Source: JAYOEY01 sp038120295
GTDB lineage: Bacteria > Pseudomonadota > Alphaproteobacteria > MPNO01 > UBA2964
DNA: 64,000 bases
Direction: 5' to 3'
Assembly (NCBI GenBank): GCA_038120295.1
Contig: JAYOLL010000013.1
Span: 1 to 64,000, forward strand
The position numbers and the translations under genes are program-made. Below the pieces are notes generated by a model that worked only from the letters and a program-made list of their open reading frames with translations, was not told the DNA's origin and made no database searches. This document shows, piece by piece, positions 33,416 through 41,921 of the stretch (within the stretch, counting starts at the first letter, position 1; every line of letters begins with the position of its first letter).

Positions 33416-34108
33416 CTATTCGGCGGCCATGCCCCTTGCTTCCATTTTCGATCCAGCGACGGTTTTGCGGCGCAGATGGTTCTTGACGAACTCTTCCGCA
33501 AAATTGTCGGCGACCGCGCCGGTCACGAGCTCGTTCGAGAGCAGCGCACCCGCCCAGGCCTTCACAAGCGGGAAGTCGTTCAGGATCCCCGTCTGCAGAT
33601 GTTCTTCGACCAGAAGGAACCGCTGCAGCATCGGCCCGTACGCGGCATCTACCAGCGACAGCCTGTCGCCATTGAAATACGGCCCGTCATTGCCTCGACT
33701 GGCGAGAGCGCCTTCCACCCGTGCGATTGCTTTCGGCGCGTTGGCGATCCCTTCGTCCAGCGCTTCCTGGGTCGTTGCGTAGCCGATGGCGTTCAGCGCC
33801 TTGACGAAATCCGGCACATAGTCGGTCCATGCCCTGTTGCGGGCGCGGGCGATCGGGTCTTCCGGATGCAGCCGCGGCGGCACCGTTTCGTCGAGGAACT
33901 CGGCGATGGCGTTGGATTCGAACAGGATCTCGTCATCCACCTTGAGCACGGGAACCTTGCCGTGCGGTGAGATCTCAAGGAACCAGTCGGGCTTGTCCTG
34001 CAGATTGACGTAAGTAACTTCGAAGTCGACGTTTTTTGCGCGCATGGCAATCACGGCGCGCTGCACCCACGGTCACGTGAAGGAGCTGATCAGGTGGTAT
34101 CGGGCCAT
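33416..34108 (-). CDS. selenocysteine-containing glutathione-S-transferase-like protein
   Basis: A 230-residue protein if UGA at 34073-34075 is read as Sec12. The ATG at 34108, 5 nt after GGAGG (34114-34118), gives MARYHLISSFT, then UGA, then PWVQRAVIAMRAKNVDFE in the same frame. Together these are a standard GST N-terminal thioredoxin fold with the active-site Cys-Pro-Trp replaced by U-Pro-Trp. SPHGKVPVL (cis-Pro) and ESNAIAEFL (glutathione-binding) follow, then an all-helical C-domain. A SECIS-like hairpin follows the UGA, and full Sec machinery is in the window. Called without Sec, the gene would start at an internal GTG (34066) and lose its catalytic residue. It is divergent from a flavin reductase gene. 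Confidence 0.88.
34038..34061 (-). promoter_or_regulatory. bacterial SECIS-like hairpin in the GST-like gene
   Basis: Starting 12 nt after the UGA, GCGCGC (34056-34061) pairs with GCGCGC (34038-34043), closing a 12-nt loop that begins CG. The second loop base is G, 19 nt downstream of the UGA, as the bacterial SECIS consensus requires. Both arms are self-complementary, so other pairings are possible. Confidence 0.65.
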
Positions 34109-34279
34109 CGGGGCCTCCATATGTCGGGAAAAATCTGACTGGAAATAATGGTAGGACCAGGAAAGGCATTCGTCAAAGCTTCGCTTCGCAATCTGCCGTC
34201 CCCAATATTGCCGAATTCCGGGTCCTCCTCTATCTTTCGCGCGAACCTTCAAACTCACTGAAAAACGGGAGACGGAACA

Positions 34280-34780
34280 ATGGATGCGGACAGGAAGAAA
34301 GCGGCCTTGCGGATGATTCCTTACGGAATTTACGTGCTGACCGCAAAAGACGGCGACGGCAATATTTCGGCTGCGACGGTCAACTGGGCGACCCAGACCT
34401 CGTTCGATCCGCCGCTCGTGGTGGTCGGCGTGAAGGCCGATTCGGGCGCTCTGGCGGCGCTCAAGGCATCCGGCAGCTTCGCGCTCAACATGCTCGGCAA
34501 GGGTCAGCAGGGCGCAGCCTTTGCCTTCTTCAAACCGGTCGAGGTCGAGGACGGCAAGCTGAGCGGCGAGGCCTATCGCGACGGCTCCACCGGATCGCCG
34601 GTTCTGGAAAGCGCCCCGGCCTGCGTCGAGTTCAAGCTGGCCGAGATCGTCGAGCGCGGCGATCACCACATCGTCATCGGCGAGGCCATCGACGTCCACG
34701 GCGCTGAGATCGAAGGCCGTCCCGACGACGCCGTGCTGCATATGCGCGATCTGGGCGACAACGTCTTTTACGGCGGCTGA
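34280..34780 (+). CDS. flavin reductase-like FMN-binding split-barrel protein
   Basis: A 166-residue single-domain protein. MIPYGIYVLTAKDGDGNISAATVNW and QTSFDPPLVVVGVKADS are the FMN-binding split-barrel signatures. FALNMLGKGQQ and the C-terminal HIVIGEAIDVHG follow the same fold. Family members supply reduced flavin to monooxygenases or act as small flavin-dependent oxidases. It lies 8 nt before the TauD-like oxygenase gene and is probably co-transcribed, although 2-oxoglutarate oxygenases do not need flavin. No partner monooxygenase is adjacent. Confidence 0.88.
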   Translation: MDADRKKAALRMIPYGIYVLTAKDGDGNISAATVNWATQTSFDPPLVVVGVKADSGALAALKASGSFALNMLGKGQQGAAFAFFKPVEVEDGKLSGEAYRDGSTGSPVLESAPACVEFKLAEIVERGDHHIVIGEAIDVHGAEIEGRPDDAVLHMRDLGDNVFYGG

Positions 34781-34788
34781 TCGCTTCG

Positions 34789-35799
34789 GTGGCGCGCCGC
34801 CCTCAGACCGGGCCGCATGTCTGGCTCGGGCCGGATTACCAGATGCGCGACGACTGGATCTTTCGCCTGTCGCCGGCGCATCTGGAAGAGCTCGATGCGG
34901 CGGTGCGAAACATCCCGACCGCGGTTCCTGCGCTCTACGACGTGACCGCGGCTGACTTCCCGCTGCCGACGCTGGGTGCGGAAATCCGCACGCTGGACGA
35001 CGAACTGCAGCATGGGCGCGGCTTCATCCTGCTGCGCGGTCTGGAGGCCGACCGCTACGACGAGGAAACGCTGGCGGCCATTTTCTGGGGCATCGGCGCG
35101 TATCTCGGTACCGGCATGGCGCAGAGCCGCAAGGGCGACCGGCTGGGTCATGTGATCGACCGCAGCGGCCCAGGCAGCGAAATCCGCCACATGCGCAATT
35201 ACGAGCTCGGCGGCTCCCTGCGCATGCATACCGACCTCAACAACGACGTGGTCGCGCTGCTGATGTTCCAGCACGCCAAATTGGGCGGCGAAAGCCGCAT
35301 CGCGAGTTCGATGGCGGTGCATAACATCATTCTGGAAGAGCATCCGGAATTTCTGGAACCGCTCTATCGCGGTTACTTCTTCCACGTGCTGCGCGGCGAC
35401 CGGGCTGACGATTCGCAGCTCACCGACCACCGCGTTCCGATTTTCGTCGATCATGGCGACGCGGTGTCGTGCCACTTCAACCCGTCCCCCATAGACCGGT
35501 CGGTGGAGCGCGCCGGGGTCGAGCTGTCGGAAACCGAAGCAGAGGCCGTGAAGTTCGTCGCCGAGGTGGCGGCCCGTCCGGGCGTCTATCTCGACATGGC
35601 GTTACAGCCGGGCGATATGCAGTTCCTTAACAACCACCTCATCCTGCACGGCCGCACCCATTACGAGGACTGGCCGGAACGGGAACGCAGGAGGCACCTG
35701 CTGCGCCTGTGGCTCAATTCTCCCACCGCGCGCAAACAGCCGCCGGAAACGATCGTGCACCAGACGGACGCGCTGGGTTACCGGAGCACCGGCGCCTGA
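34789..35799 (+). CDS. TauD/TfdA-superfamily oxygenase, paralogue of 11078-12139
   Basis: A 336-residue Fe(II)/2-oxoglutarate-type oxygenase with a GTG start. The iron ligands are HTDLNND in the middle and His in NHLILHGRTHYEDWPERER near the C-terminus. It shares FxLLRG-type, GGES and HYEDWPE blocks with the gene at 11078-12139, which marks a common subfamily. It follows a flavin reductase gene by 8 nt and precedes the ligJ region. Substrate unknown. Confidence 0.85.
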   Translation: MARRPQTGPHVWLGPDYQMRDDWIFRLSPAHLEELDAAVRNIPTAVPALYDVTAADFPLPTLGAEIRTLDDELQHGRGFILLRGLEADRYDEETLAAIFWGIGAYLGTGMAQSRKGDRLGHVIDRSGPGSEIRHMRNYELGGSLRMHTDLNNDVVALLMFQHAKLGGESRIASSMAVHNIILEEHPEFLEPLYRGYFFHVLRGDRADDSQLTDHRVPIFVDHGDAVSCHFNPSPIDRSVERAGVELSETEAEAVKFVAEVAARPGVYLDMALQPGDMQFLNNHLILHGRTHYEDWPERERRRHLLRLWLNSPTARKQPPETIVHQTDALGYRSTGA

Positions 35800-35804
35800 G
35801 TTTT

Positions 35805-35902
35805 TTACCCGGCGTAATCCAGTCGGTCAGAATGGACAGCGGGTCCGTCAGCACGCGCAGCCCGCTGGTCGAGACGAGATAGTATTTCAGGTTTTAAGCC
35901 AT
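35805..35902 (-). pseudogene. possible remnant of a small gene
   Basis: On the minus strand GGGAGGAGCCGCC precedes ATG-GCT-TAA. If the TAA is ignored, the frame continues with NLKYYLVSTSGLRVLTDPL for about 33 codons before running into the antisense of the TauD-like gene. The good ribosome site followed at once by a stop suggests a decayed gene or a chance match. The rest of the 251-nt interval 35800-36050 shows no other feature, apart from the promoter that must serve ligJ. Confidence 0.25.
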
Positions 35903-36050
35903 GGCGGCTCCTCCCTGTCTGCGGAAACGGTACGGCTGACCCGGCTATTTTGCCAATATCTGGACGGCTGCTCTTGCACTGTAAAGCGCCTAGCCTCTAC
36001 CCTGCCGTCACACAGGAATTCAGACTGAAACAGGTGAGGAAAGACCAGTC

Positions 36051-37070
36051 ATGATTATCGATTGCCACGGCCATTACACGACCGAACCGGATGCGCTGAC
36101 GGCCTATCGCCGCGAACAGCTCGAAGGGGTCGAAAAGGATCCGTCCTTCCTGCCGTCGCGCGCCGATCTGAACATCACCGACGATCAGATCCGCGAGAAG
36201 ATCGAGCCGGCGCAGATCGCTCTGCAGATCGAGCGCGGCACCGACATGACGATCTTTTCGCCCCGCGCCGTCGGGATGGGCCACCATCTCGGCACCGAGC
36301 AGACCGGCTATTACTGGGCCGAAATCTGCAACAACATGGTGCGCCGGGTGTGCGACATGTATCCCGACCGGTTCGTGCCGGTCTGCCAGCTGCCGCAATA
36401 TCCCGGCGTCGAACCCAAAAAGGCGATCCCCGAGCTGGAGCGCTGCGTCAACGAGATGGGCTTTATCGGGGTCAATGTGAACCCCGATCCGTCGGGCGCG
36501 ATGTGGACCGACCCGCCCATCACCGACAAGTGGTGGTATCCGCTGTGGGAGAAGATGTGCGAGCTCGACGTGCCCGGCATGCTGCACGTTTCAGGCTCCT
36601 GCAACCCTAACTTCCACCATACCGGCGCGCATTACATCGCCGGCGATACGACCGTCTTCATGCAGCTCATCCTCGGCGATCTGTTCAAGGATTTCCCGAC
36701 GCTGAAATTCATCATCCCACATGGCGGCGGCGCGGTGCCGTTCCACTGGGGCCGCTATCGCGGGCTGGCGCAGGACATGGGCAAGCCGACCCTCGACGAG
36801 CATCTGCTGAACAACGTGTTCTTCGATACCTGCGTCTATCACCAGCCGGGCATCGACTGCATGACCAAGGTCATCCCGACCAAGAACATCCTGTTCGCGT
36901 CTGAGATGGTCGGCGCGGTGCGCGGCGTCGATCCCGAGACCGGGTTCAATTACGACGACACCAAGCGTTATATCGACGGAACGCCCAACCTGGATGCCGC
37001 GGCGAAAGCGGCTGTGTTCTCGGAAAACGTGAAGCACGTCTTCCCGCGGCTGGCGAATTACCTGAAGTAG
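36051..37070 (+). CDS. ligJ: 4-oxalomesaconate hydratase (LigJ-type amidohydrolase)
   Basis: Hydrates 4-oxalomesaconate to 4-carboxy-4-hydroxy-2-oxoadipate in the protocatechuate 4,5-cleavage pathway. The 339-residue protein resembles Sphingobium LigJ along its whole length, by recollection. IIDCHGHYTT opens the metal site. ELERCVNEMGFIGVNVNPDP, HTGAHYIAGDTTVFMQ, FIIPHGGGAVPFHWGR and FASEMVGAVRG follow. The metal ligands HxH and the later His and Glu/Asp are intact. Here ligJ stands apart from the other pathway genes, with a LigB-type dioxygenase 9 kb upstream. LigC, LigI and LigK homologues are not seen in the window. Confidence 0.92.
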   Translation: MIIDCHGHYTTEPDALTAYRREQLEGVEKDPSFLPSRADLNITDDQIREKIEPAQIALQIERGTDMTIFSPRAVGMGHHLGTEQTGYYWAEICNNMVRRVCDMYPDRFVPVCQLPQYPGVEPKKAIPELERCVNEMGFIGVNVNPDPSGAMWTDPPITDKWWYPLWEKMCELDVPGMLHVSGSCNPNFHHTGAHYIAGDTTVFMQLILGDLFKDFPTLKFIIPHGGGAVPFHWGRYRGLAQDMGKPTLDEHLLNNVFFDTCVYHQPGIDCMTKVIPTKNILFASEMVGAVRGVDPETGFNYDDTKRYIDGTPNLDAAAKAAVFSENVKHVFPRLANYLK

Positions 37071-37090
37071 GGGGTGCGGGCCGGCACAAG

Positions 37091-37113
37091 ATGCCCGGAA
37101 CAAGTCCGGGCAT
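37091..37113. repeat. short intergenic palindrome (first of a pair)
   Basis: ATGCCCGG/CCGGGCAT with a 7-nt loop (AACAAGT). The sequence around it is similar to the next hairpin, in the style of the small palindromic repeats common between genes in alphaproteobacteria. It lies between two convergent genes. Confidence 0.6.
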
Positions 37114-37135
37114 GACGTCATAAACAGAAAGCGTC

Positions 37136-37164
37136 ATCGCCGGGCTTGTCCCGGCGATCTTTTT
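37136..37164 (+). terminator. intrinsic terminator between convergent genes
   Basis: ATCGCCGGG/CCCGGCGAT forms a 9-bp stem with a 5-nt loop, followed by CTTTTT. It terminates ligJ transcription and may also act on the enoyl-CoA hydratase gene, whose stop lies 13 nt further on. Confidence 0.75.
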
Positions 37165-37176
37165 GAGGTCGGGCTT

Positions 37177-38010
37177 CTACTCCGTATCCGGCCTCTTATA
37201 GGTCGGGTTGGGCCCGCCCTTCTGCGATTTCAGATACCCCTCGACATCGCCCAGCGGATCCATCGCGCGTCGCAGGCGGGAGCCCACCAGCTGGTCGAGC
37301 TGGATCGCCTGGCTGAGCGACAGGTCGCGGCCCATCTGCACGGTGATCTTGGAATGCTCGAGCGACGCGAGATGCCGGCTGGCGATGCCGCGCGCCGCTG
37401 CGTTGACCGTATCTTCCAGTTCTTCGACCGGAACCGCTTTCGAGACGACGCCCCATTGGTCGGCCTCCGCGCCCGAAATATTGTCGCCGACCAGCTGCAT
37501 CAGCGTGACCTTCTTGAGCGGAATCGCGCCGTGCACCAGCGTGCTGGTCACCAGCTGGCCGAAACTGCCGCGCAAAATTTCCGGCATGCCGAGCTGCGCG
37601 TCTTCCGCGGCGAACACCAGATCATGGCAGTTCATGATGCCGAGGGCGCCGCCGAAACAGTAGCCGTGGACCTGGGCGATCATGATCCGCGGAAAGCCGC
37701 GCAGCGCCTCGGCAAGCTGGATGGTCGGTGTCGGCCGGTCCCAGTCGAGCAGACCTGAATTGGCGTCCTTCAGGAAATGCAGGTCGAGACCGGACGAATA
37801 GTTGATGCCCGCGCCGCGCGTGATCACGCATTTCAGATCCTTGTCCTCGCGCACGATATCGAGCGACTCGAAGAAAGCAGCGACCAGCGGTGCATTAAGC
37901 GCGTTGCGCTTCTCCGGCCGGTTGAGCGTGATCCGCGCCACCCCGGCATCCTCCATCCGCTCCAGAATCAGTTCCGGCCATTCCTTCAGTGTTGTCCAGC
38001 TATCTGCCAT
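37177..38010 (-). CDS. enoyl-CoA hydratase/isomerase family protein
   Basis: A 277-residue crotonase-fold protein: VARITLNRPEKRNALNAPL near the N-terminus, GAGINYSSGLDLHFL (first oxyanion-forming segment) and MIAQVHGYCFGGALGIMNCHD (second). Hydratase catalysis normally uses Glu pairs; the second position here lies within GMPEILRGSFG, so activity as a hydratase, isomerase or thioesterase cannot be fixed. It could serve aromatic or fatty-acid CoA-ester breakdown. A palindromic repeat (38071-38135) lies upstream of its start. Confidence 0.88.
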   Translation of the reverse strand: MADSWTTLKEWPELILERMEDAGVARITLNRPEKRNALNAPLVAAFFESLDIVREDKDLKCVITRGAGINYSSGLDLHFLKDANSGLLDWDRPTPTIQLAEALRGFPRIMIAQVHGYCFGGALGIMNCHDLVFAAEDAQLGMPEILRGSFGQLVTSTLVHGAIPLKKVTLMQLVGDNISGAEADQWGVVSKAVPVEELEDTVNAAARGIASRHLASLEHSKITVQMGRDLSLSQAIQLDQLVGSRLRRAMDPLGDVEGYLKSQKGGPNPTYKRPDTE

Positions 38011-38070
38011 CGGTTTCCTCCCTGATGTTTATGATCCGCTTACGCGGCATCGCCCATTGAGAATTACGGG

Positions 38071-38135
38071 GCCCGCTCCCCCACCCGGCCACCCATCAGG
38101 ATACTCGCGTGGGTGGCCGGGTGGGGGGAGCGGGC
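38071..38135 (-). repeat. interspersed palindromic repeat, copy 1
   Basis: The 25-nt left arm (from GCCCGCTCCCCCACCC) and 26-nt right arm (ending GGTGGGGGGAGCGGGC) are almost perfectly complementary. They enclose a 14-nt loop that reads GAGTATCCTGA on the minus strand. The loop is conserved and directional in copies at 41922-41993 and 63029-63148. It lies between the divergent enoyl-CoA hydratase and UbiD genes. Confidence 0.85.
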
Positions 38136-38232
38136 CGGTGCAGCTTAAAACGATACTTAGCTTAGGCGCGCATGCTTTTCCCGTCACCGTCAGCGCGATA
38201 GATTGCACCCTGAATTCAGACAGGGAATTTCA

Positions 38233-39837
38233 ATGAGCTATACCGATCTCCGCGATTATCTCGACGCGCTAGCCGCACGCGACCTGCTGCATGTCATCGA
38301 TGAAGAGGTGAGCAAGGACACCGAGCTGGTGCCGCTGGTCCGCCTGCAGTTCCGCGGGCTGGCCGAAGAAGACCGCAAGGCGTTCTGGTTCAGGAACGTA
38401 ACGGACGCGCGCGGCAAAAAATACGACGGCTCGGTCGCGCTGGGCTCGCTGGGCTCGTCGTGCACGATTTACGGCGCGGCGATGGGCGTCGGGCCGGACG
38501 GGATCGGCGCGAAATGGGCCAGCATCCAGGGCAATCATCTGAAACCCGAACCGGTGGACCGCGCCGAGGCGCCGGTGAAAGAAGTCGTGATAACCGGCGA
38601 TATCGGAGACGGGGTGGATATCTTCCCCCATCTGATCTCGACGCCCGGGTTCGATCCCGCGCCGTTCGTGACGGCCGGCGTGTGGGTGACGCGCGACCCC
38701 GAGACCGGGGCCTACAATCTCGGCATCTATCGCGGCATGATCAAGGCGCCTGACAGGATCGGCTGCGCAACCGACGTGTCGACCCAGCATCTCGCGATCC
38801 AGTGGGAAAAGGCGCGGCGTATGGGGAAACCGCTGGAGGTTGCCGTGTTTCTCGGCGGCCCGCCGTCGCTGCTGCTGGCCGCGGCCAGCAAGGTGCCTTA
38901 CGGGGTGGACGAGTACGGCGTCGCCGGCGCGCTCAACGACGCGCCGATCCCGGTTGTGCAGGCGGAGACCGTCGACGTCATGGTGCCGGCCAACGCCGAA
39001 ATCGTGATCGAAGGTATTATCCCGACCGATTTCCTCGAGCCCGAAGCGCCGTTCGGCGAGGCGAGCGGCTATCTCGGCCCGCGCAAGATGGAGAAGGTGC
39101 TGGAAGTGAAGGCCATCACCCACCGCAAACAGCCGGTCTATCAGGGCATCGTCAGCGAGTTCCCGCCGTCGGAAAGCACGGTGATGCGCAAGGCGGCATT
39201 CGACGGCATCTATACCAACCATCTGCGCAACGCCTGCAACATCCCGTCGGTCACCCAGGTCGCCTGTCACGAGATGGCGAGCTGCAACATGATGTTCGTG
39301 ATTCAGCTCGATCGGCCCGAACTCGGCCAGCCCTGGCAGGCGCTCCGGGCGGCGGCGGCGTTCGACGCATCGCTCGGTAAGCTCTTCATCGCGGTGGATT
39401 CGGACGTCGATCCGAACTCGATGGACGCCATATTGTGGGCGCTGTCCTATTCGATGCAGCCGCACCGCGACGCCGAGATCATCCGCGGCAAGGTGCCGCG
39501 GCTTGACCCGTCCATCGCGCCGAGCGACGACCGGCGGCAGATGCTCTATCCGGATGGGGAGGGCTCATCCTCGATCCTGATCAATGCCTGCCGCGAACAT
39601 CCCTATCTGCCGGTCTCGCTGCCGCGCGAGGATTTCATGGTCGATGCCAAAGCGCGCTGGGAACGGCTCGGCCTGCCGCCGCTCGACCTCCAGGCGCCGT
39701 GGCACGGCTATCCCTTGAGCGCCTGGACGGCGGAGAATGCCGACGAAGCGGAAAAGGCGGTGACAGGCCGCTATTTCGAAACCGGAGAGAAGCTCAAGGG
39801 CAGGCGGGAGCCGACCGGGGACGGGCAGGCGGACTGA
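38233..39837 (+). CDS. UbiD-family decarboxylase
   Basis: A 534-residue member of the UbiD superfamily, whose members reversibly decarboxylate aromatic and unsaturated acids with prenylated FMN in the cytoplasm. Seen are TTELVPLVRLQFRG-like YTDLRDYLDAL at the N-terminus, the prFMN/metal region NLGIYRGMIKAPDRIG, VAVFLGGPPSLLLAAASKVP, and EAPFGEASGYLG with the expected catalytic Glu context. It starts at ATG 38233 after AGGGAA. No ubiX (prenyltransferase) gene is adjacent, so the cofactor must come from elsewhere. A second UbiD-family gene is at 51861-53420. Confidence 0.92.
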   Translation: MSYTDLRDYLDALAARDLLHVIDEEVSKDTELVPLVRLQFRGLAEEDRKAFWFRNVTDARGKKYDGSVALGSLGSSCTIYGAAMGVGPDGIGAKWASIQGNHLKPEPVDRAEAPVKEVVITGDIGDGVDIFPHLISTPGFDPAPFVTAGVWVTRDPETGAYNLGIYRGMIKAPDRIGCATDVSTQHLAIQWEKARRMGKPLEVAVFLGGPPSLLLAAASKVPYGVDEYGVAGALNDAPIPVVQAETVDVMVPANAEIVIEGIIPTDFLEPEAPFGEASGYLGPRKMEKVLEVKAITHRKQPVYQGIVSEFPPSESTVMRKAAFDGIYTNHLRNACNIPSVTQVACHEMASCNMMFVIQLDRPELGQPWQALRAAAAFDASLGKLFIAVDSDVDPNSMDAILWALSYSMQPHRDAEIIRGKVPRLDPSIAPSDDRRQMLYPDGEGSSSILINACREHPYLPVSLPREDFMVDAKARWERLGLPPLDLQAPWHGYPLSAWTAENADEAEKAVTGRYFETGEKLKGRREPTGDGQAD

Positions 39838-39876
39838 AAGATTAACGGACTGAAGGGTTAAAGGACTGACCGGCCT

Positions 39877-40944
39877 ATGGACTCCGTAACCCAATTCGCG
39901 CTCGGCGCCGGCGTCGGCGCCGCGGTTCTGGGGCGCGCCATCGGGCCGCGTAAGGCGGCGCTGGTCGGCGGCGTGCTCGGCACGCTGCCGGATCTCGACG
40001 TCTATTTCCCTTACGAGAACCCGGTCGATTCCTTCACCCTGCATCGGGGTCCAAGCCACTCGCTGTTCGTCCATGCCGCGGTAACGCCGATCCTCGGCGA
40101 GGCGATCCGGCTGATGTTTCGAGAGCTGCGCGACCGCCGCGTGCTGGTGTGGGCCGGGGTCTATCTGTGTCTCGCCACCCATGCGCTGCTCGATGCGATG
40201 ACGATCTACGGCACCCGGATATTCTGGCCGTTCTGGACCGAGCCCGTCAGCATAGGCTCCATATTCATTATCGACCCGCTCTATACGGTCCCGCTGCTGG
40301 TGGCGATGATCTGGGCGTTCTGTACCGGCGGATGGTCGCAGCGCTATGGCCGTTGCGTTGCCGTTTCGCTGGCCCTCTCTACCGCCTATCTCGGCTGGAC
40401 GCTGGCGGCGCAGGAGATTGTGCGCGGCAAGGCGGCGCTGCTGTATGGCGATGCCGCGCCGGTACTCGTGACCCCGACGCCTTTCAATTCGATCCTGTGG
40501 AAGGTCACCGCGGTCGATCGGGACAGCTACTACAACGCCTATCCGACCGTGTTCGGCGATACGTCCGCCGTGCCGGTCTATCGCCATGTCAGACGCCCCG
40601 CCGGTCTCGCCTGTCCTGATGGGATTGCGCTGTTCGACCGCGTGGCTGCTTTCAGCAAGGGCTTCTACAGGGTCGAACGGAAGGGCGACGACATCCGGAT
40701 CGCCGATCTCCGCATGGGGATGACGCCCAACTACGTATTCCAGTTCCGCATCGCGACGCAAAAGGGCGGCAGGGCGGTTCCGGCAGCTCCGGAGCGGGTG
40801 TTTGCGGCCCGGCGACGGGAAGAGGGCGATCTGGGCTGGCTGTACGCAAGACTGGCCGGGAAAAACGGGATGCGACCGGCGGAGAGGACCTATGCGTTAG
40901 CCGGAACTGGCCCAGCGGGTCAGCAGAAGAAATCAGTCTGTTGA
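39877..40944 (+). CDS. YdjM-like inner-membrane metal-dependent hydrolase
   Basis: A 355-residue protein of the LexA-regulated YdjM/YfhO-like membrane hydrolase group. MDSVTQFALGAGVGAAVLG leads into GTLPDLDVYFPY, then HRGPSHSLFVH and THALLDAMTIYGTRIFWPFW. The Asp and His residues in these segments form the family's predicted metal site. Four to five membrane segments (to about residue 190) precede a soluble C-terminal domain of about 160 residues. Substrate unknown. It begins 39 nt after the UbiD gene. Confidence 0.88.
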   Translation: MDSVTQFALGAGVGAAVLGRAIGPRKAALVGGVLGTLPDLDVYFPYENPVDSFTLHRGPSHSLFVHAAVTPILGEAIRLMFRELRDRRVLVWAGVYLCLATHALLDAMTIYGTRIFWPFWTEPVSIGSIFIIDPLYTVPLLVAMIWAFCTGGWSQRYGRCVAVSLALSTAYLGWTLAAQEIVRGKAALLYGDAAPVLVTPTPFNSILWKVTAVDRDSYYNAYPTVFGDTSAVPVYRHVRRPAGLACPDGIALFDRVAAFSKGFYRVERKGDDIRIADLRMGMTPNYVFQFRIATQKGGRAVPAAPERVFAARRREEGDLGWLYARLAGKNGMRPAERTYALAGTGPAGQQKKSVC

Positions 40945-40952
40945 GGGGTTAA

Positions 40953-41000
40953 CCCCCTCCCTTTCCCTCCCCCGTTTGCGGGGGAAGGAAAGGGAGGGGG
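40953..41000. terminator. long palindrome, probable bidirectional terminator
   Basis: A 22-bp stem starting CCCCCTCCCTTTCC and ending GGAAAGGGAGGGGG, with one mismatch and a TTTG loop. It fills the space between two convergent stops. There is no clear U-tract, so it may be a repeat element that doubles as a terminator. Confidence 0.6.
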
Positions 41001-41015
41001 GGGTCTACCGAGCAC

Positions 41016-41795
41016 TCAGCTGTCGTAACCCGGATTCACCCGGTCGAGCATCTGCAGCAGCGAGTCCCAGCCAGAGGGACGTTCCTTCGTCACCACCGCG
41101 TCGCGTTCGAACTGCTGCGCCGTGTGTTCGAGCAGGTTGTCCGACAGTTTTATGATCTTCCCGCCCGCCTGCATGATGGCGAGCTGCGTCTTGCAGGCCT
41201 TTTCCATCGCATACATTTCCTTGAAGGCGGTCGCGATGGTGCCGGCGCAGACCAGCAGCCCGTGATTGCGCAGCACAAGATAGTTCCTGTCGCCGAGATC
41301 GCGCACGAGGCGTTCACGCTCGTCGAGGTCCTGCGCCTTGCCCTCGAAATCGTGATAGGCGGTCCGCTTGTGATAGCGGGTCGCCTTCTGGAACCAGGGC
41401 TGCAGCCCTTCTTCCATCGACGAGATCGCCATGCCGGCGACGGTGTGGGTATGCAGCACGCATTTGGCGTCGGGCCGCGCCGCGTGGATCGCCGAATGGA
41501 TCACGAAGCCCGCCGGGTTAATGACATGGTCGGTGTCGGAAACGATATTGCCGTCGAGATCGACCTTCACCAGGCTCGATGCAGTGATTTCGCTGAAATG
41601 CATGCCGTAGGGGTTGAGCAGGAAATGCTCGTGCGCTCCGGGCGCGCGCACCGAGATATGGGTGGCGAACAGATCGTCCATGTCGAAATGAGCGACCAGC
41701 CGGTAACAGGCGGCGAGCTCGACGCGCGCCTGCCACTCTTCGTCGGTCATCGGTGCGATTTCATGAAGTCTGCGGATTACGGGTTCGGCGCACAT
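41016..41795 (-). CDS. class II aldolase/adducin-family protein
   Basis: A 259-residue zinc enzyme fold. HISVRAPGAHEHFLLNPYG is the N-terminal substrate loop. CVLHTHTVAGMAIS has the metal-binding H-x-H, and LVLRNHGLLVCAGTIATAF supplies the third His. The family cleaves or forms C-C bonds of sugar phosphates or hydroxy-oxo acids. The start at 41795 has GGAGG 5 nt upstream (41801-41805); a much longer frame reading back across the HCHL gene was rejected. A related gene is at 56857-57582. A role in the late steps of aromatic catabolism is possible but unproven. Confidence 0.88.
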   Translation of the reverse strand: MCAEPVIRRLHEIAPMTDEEWQARVELAACYRLVAHFDMDDLFATHISVRAPGAHEHFLLNPYGMHFSEITASSLVKVDLDGNIVSDTDHVINPAGFVIHSAIHAARPDAKCVLHTHTVAGMAISSMEEGLQPWFQKATRYHKRTAYHDFEGKAQDLDERERLVRDLGDRNYLVLRNHGLLVCAGTIATAFKEMYAMEKACKTQLAIMQAGGKIIKLSDNLLEHTAQQFERDAVVTKERPSGWDSLLQMLDRVNPGYDS

Positions 41796-41921
41796 GGAAG
41801 CCTCCATTCGAGTCAAGATTTCCGAAATTTTAGGAGCGGTCTTGAACCCCGTCAATTTGACAGGTTTTTGGTCGAGGCATAAACAGGTTGGATTAATCAA
41901 AGCCACTGACGCGGCATCGCA

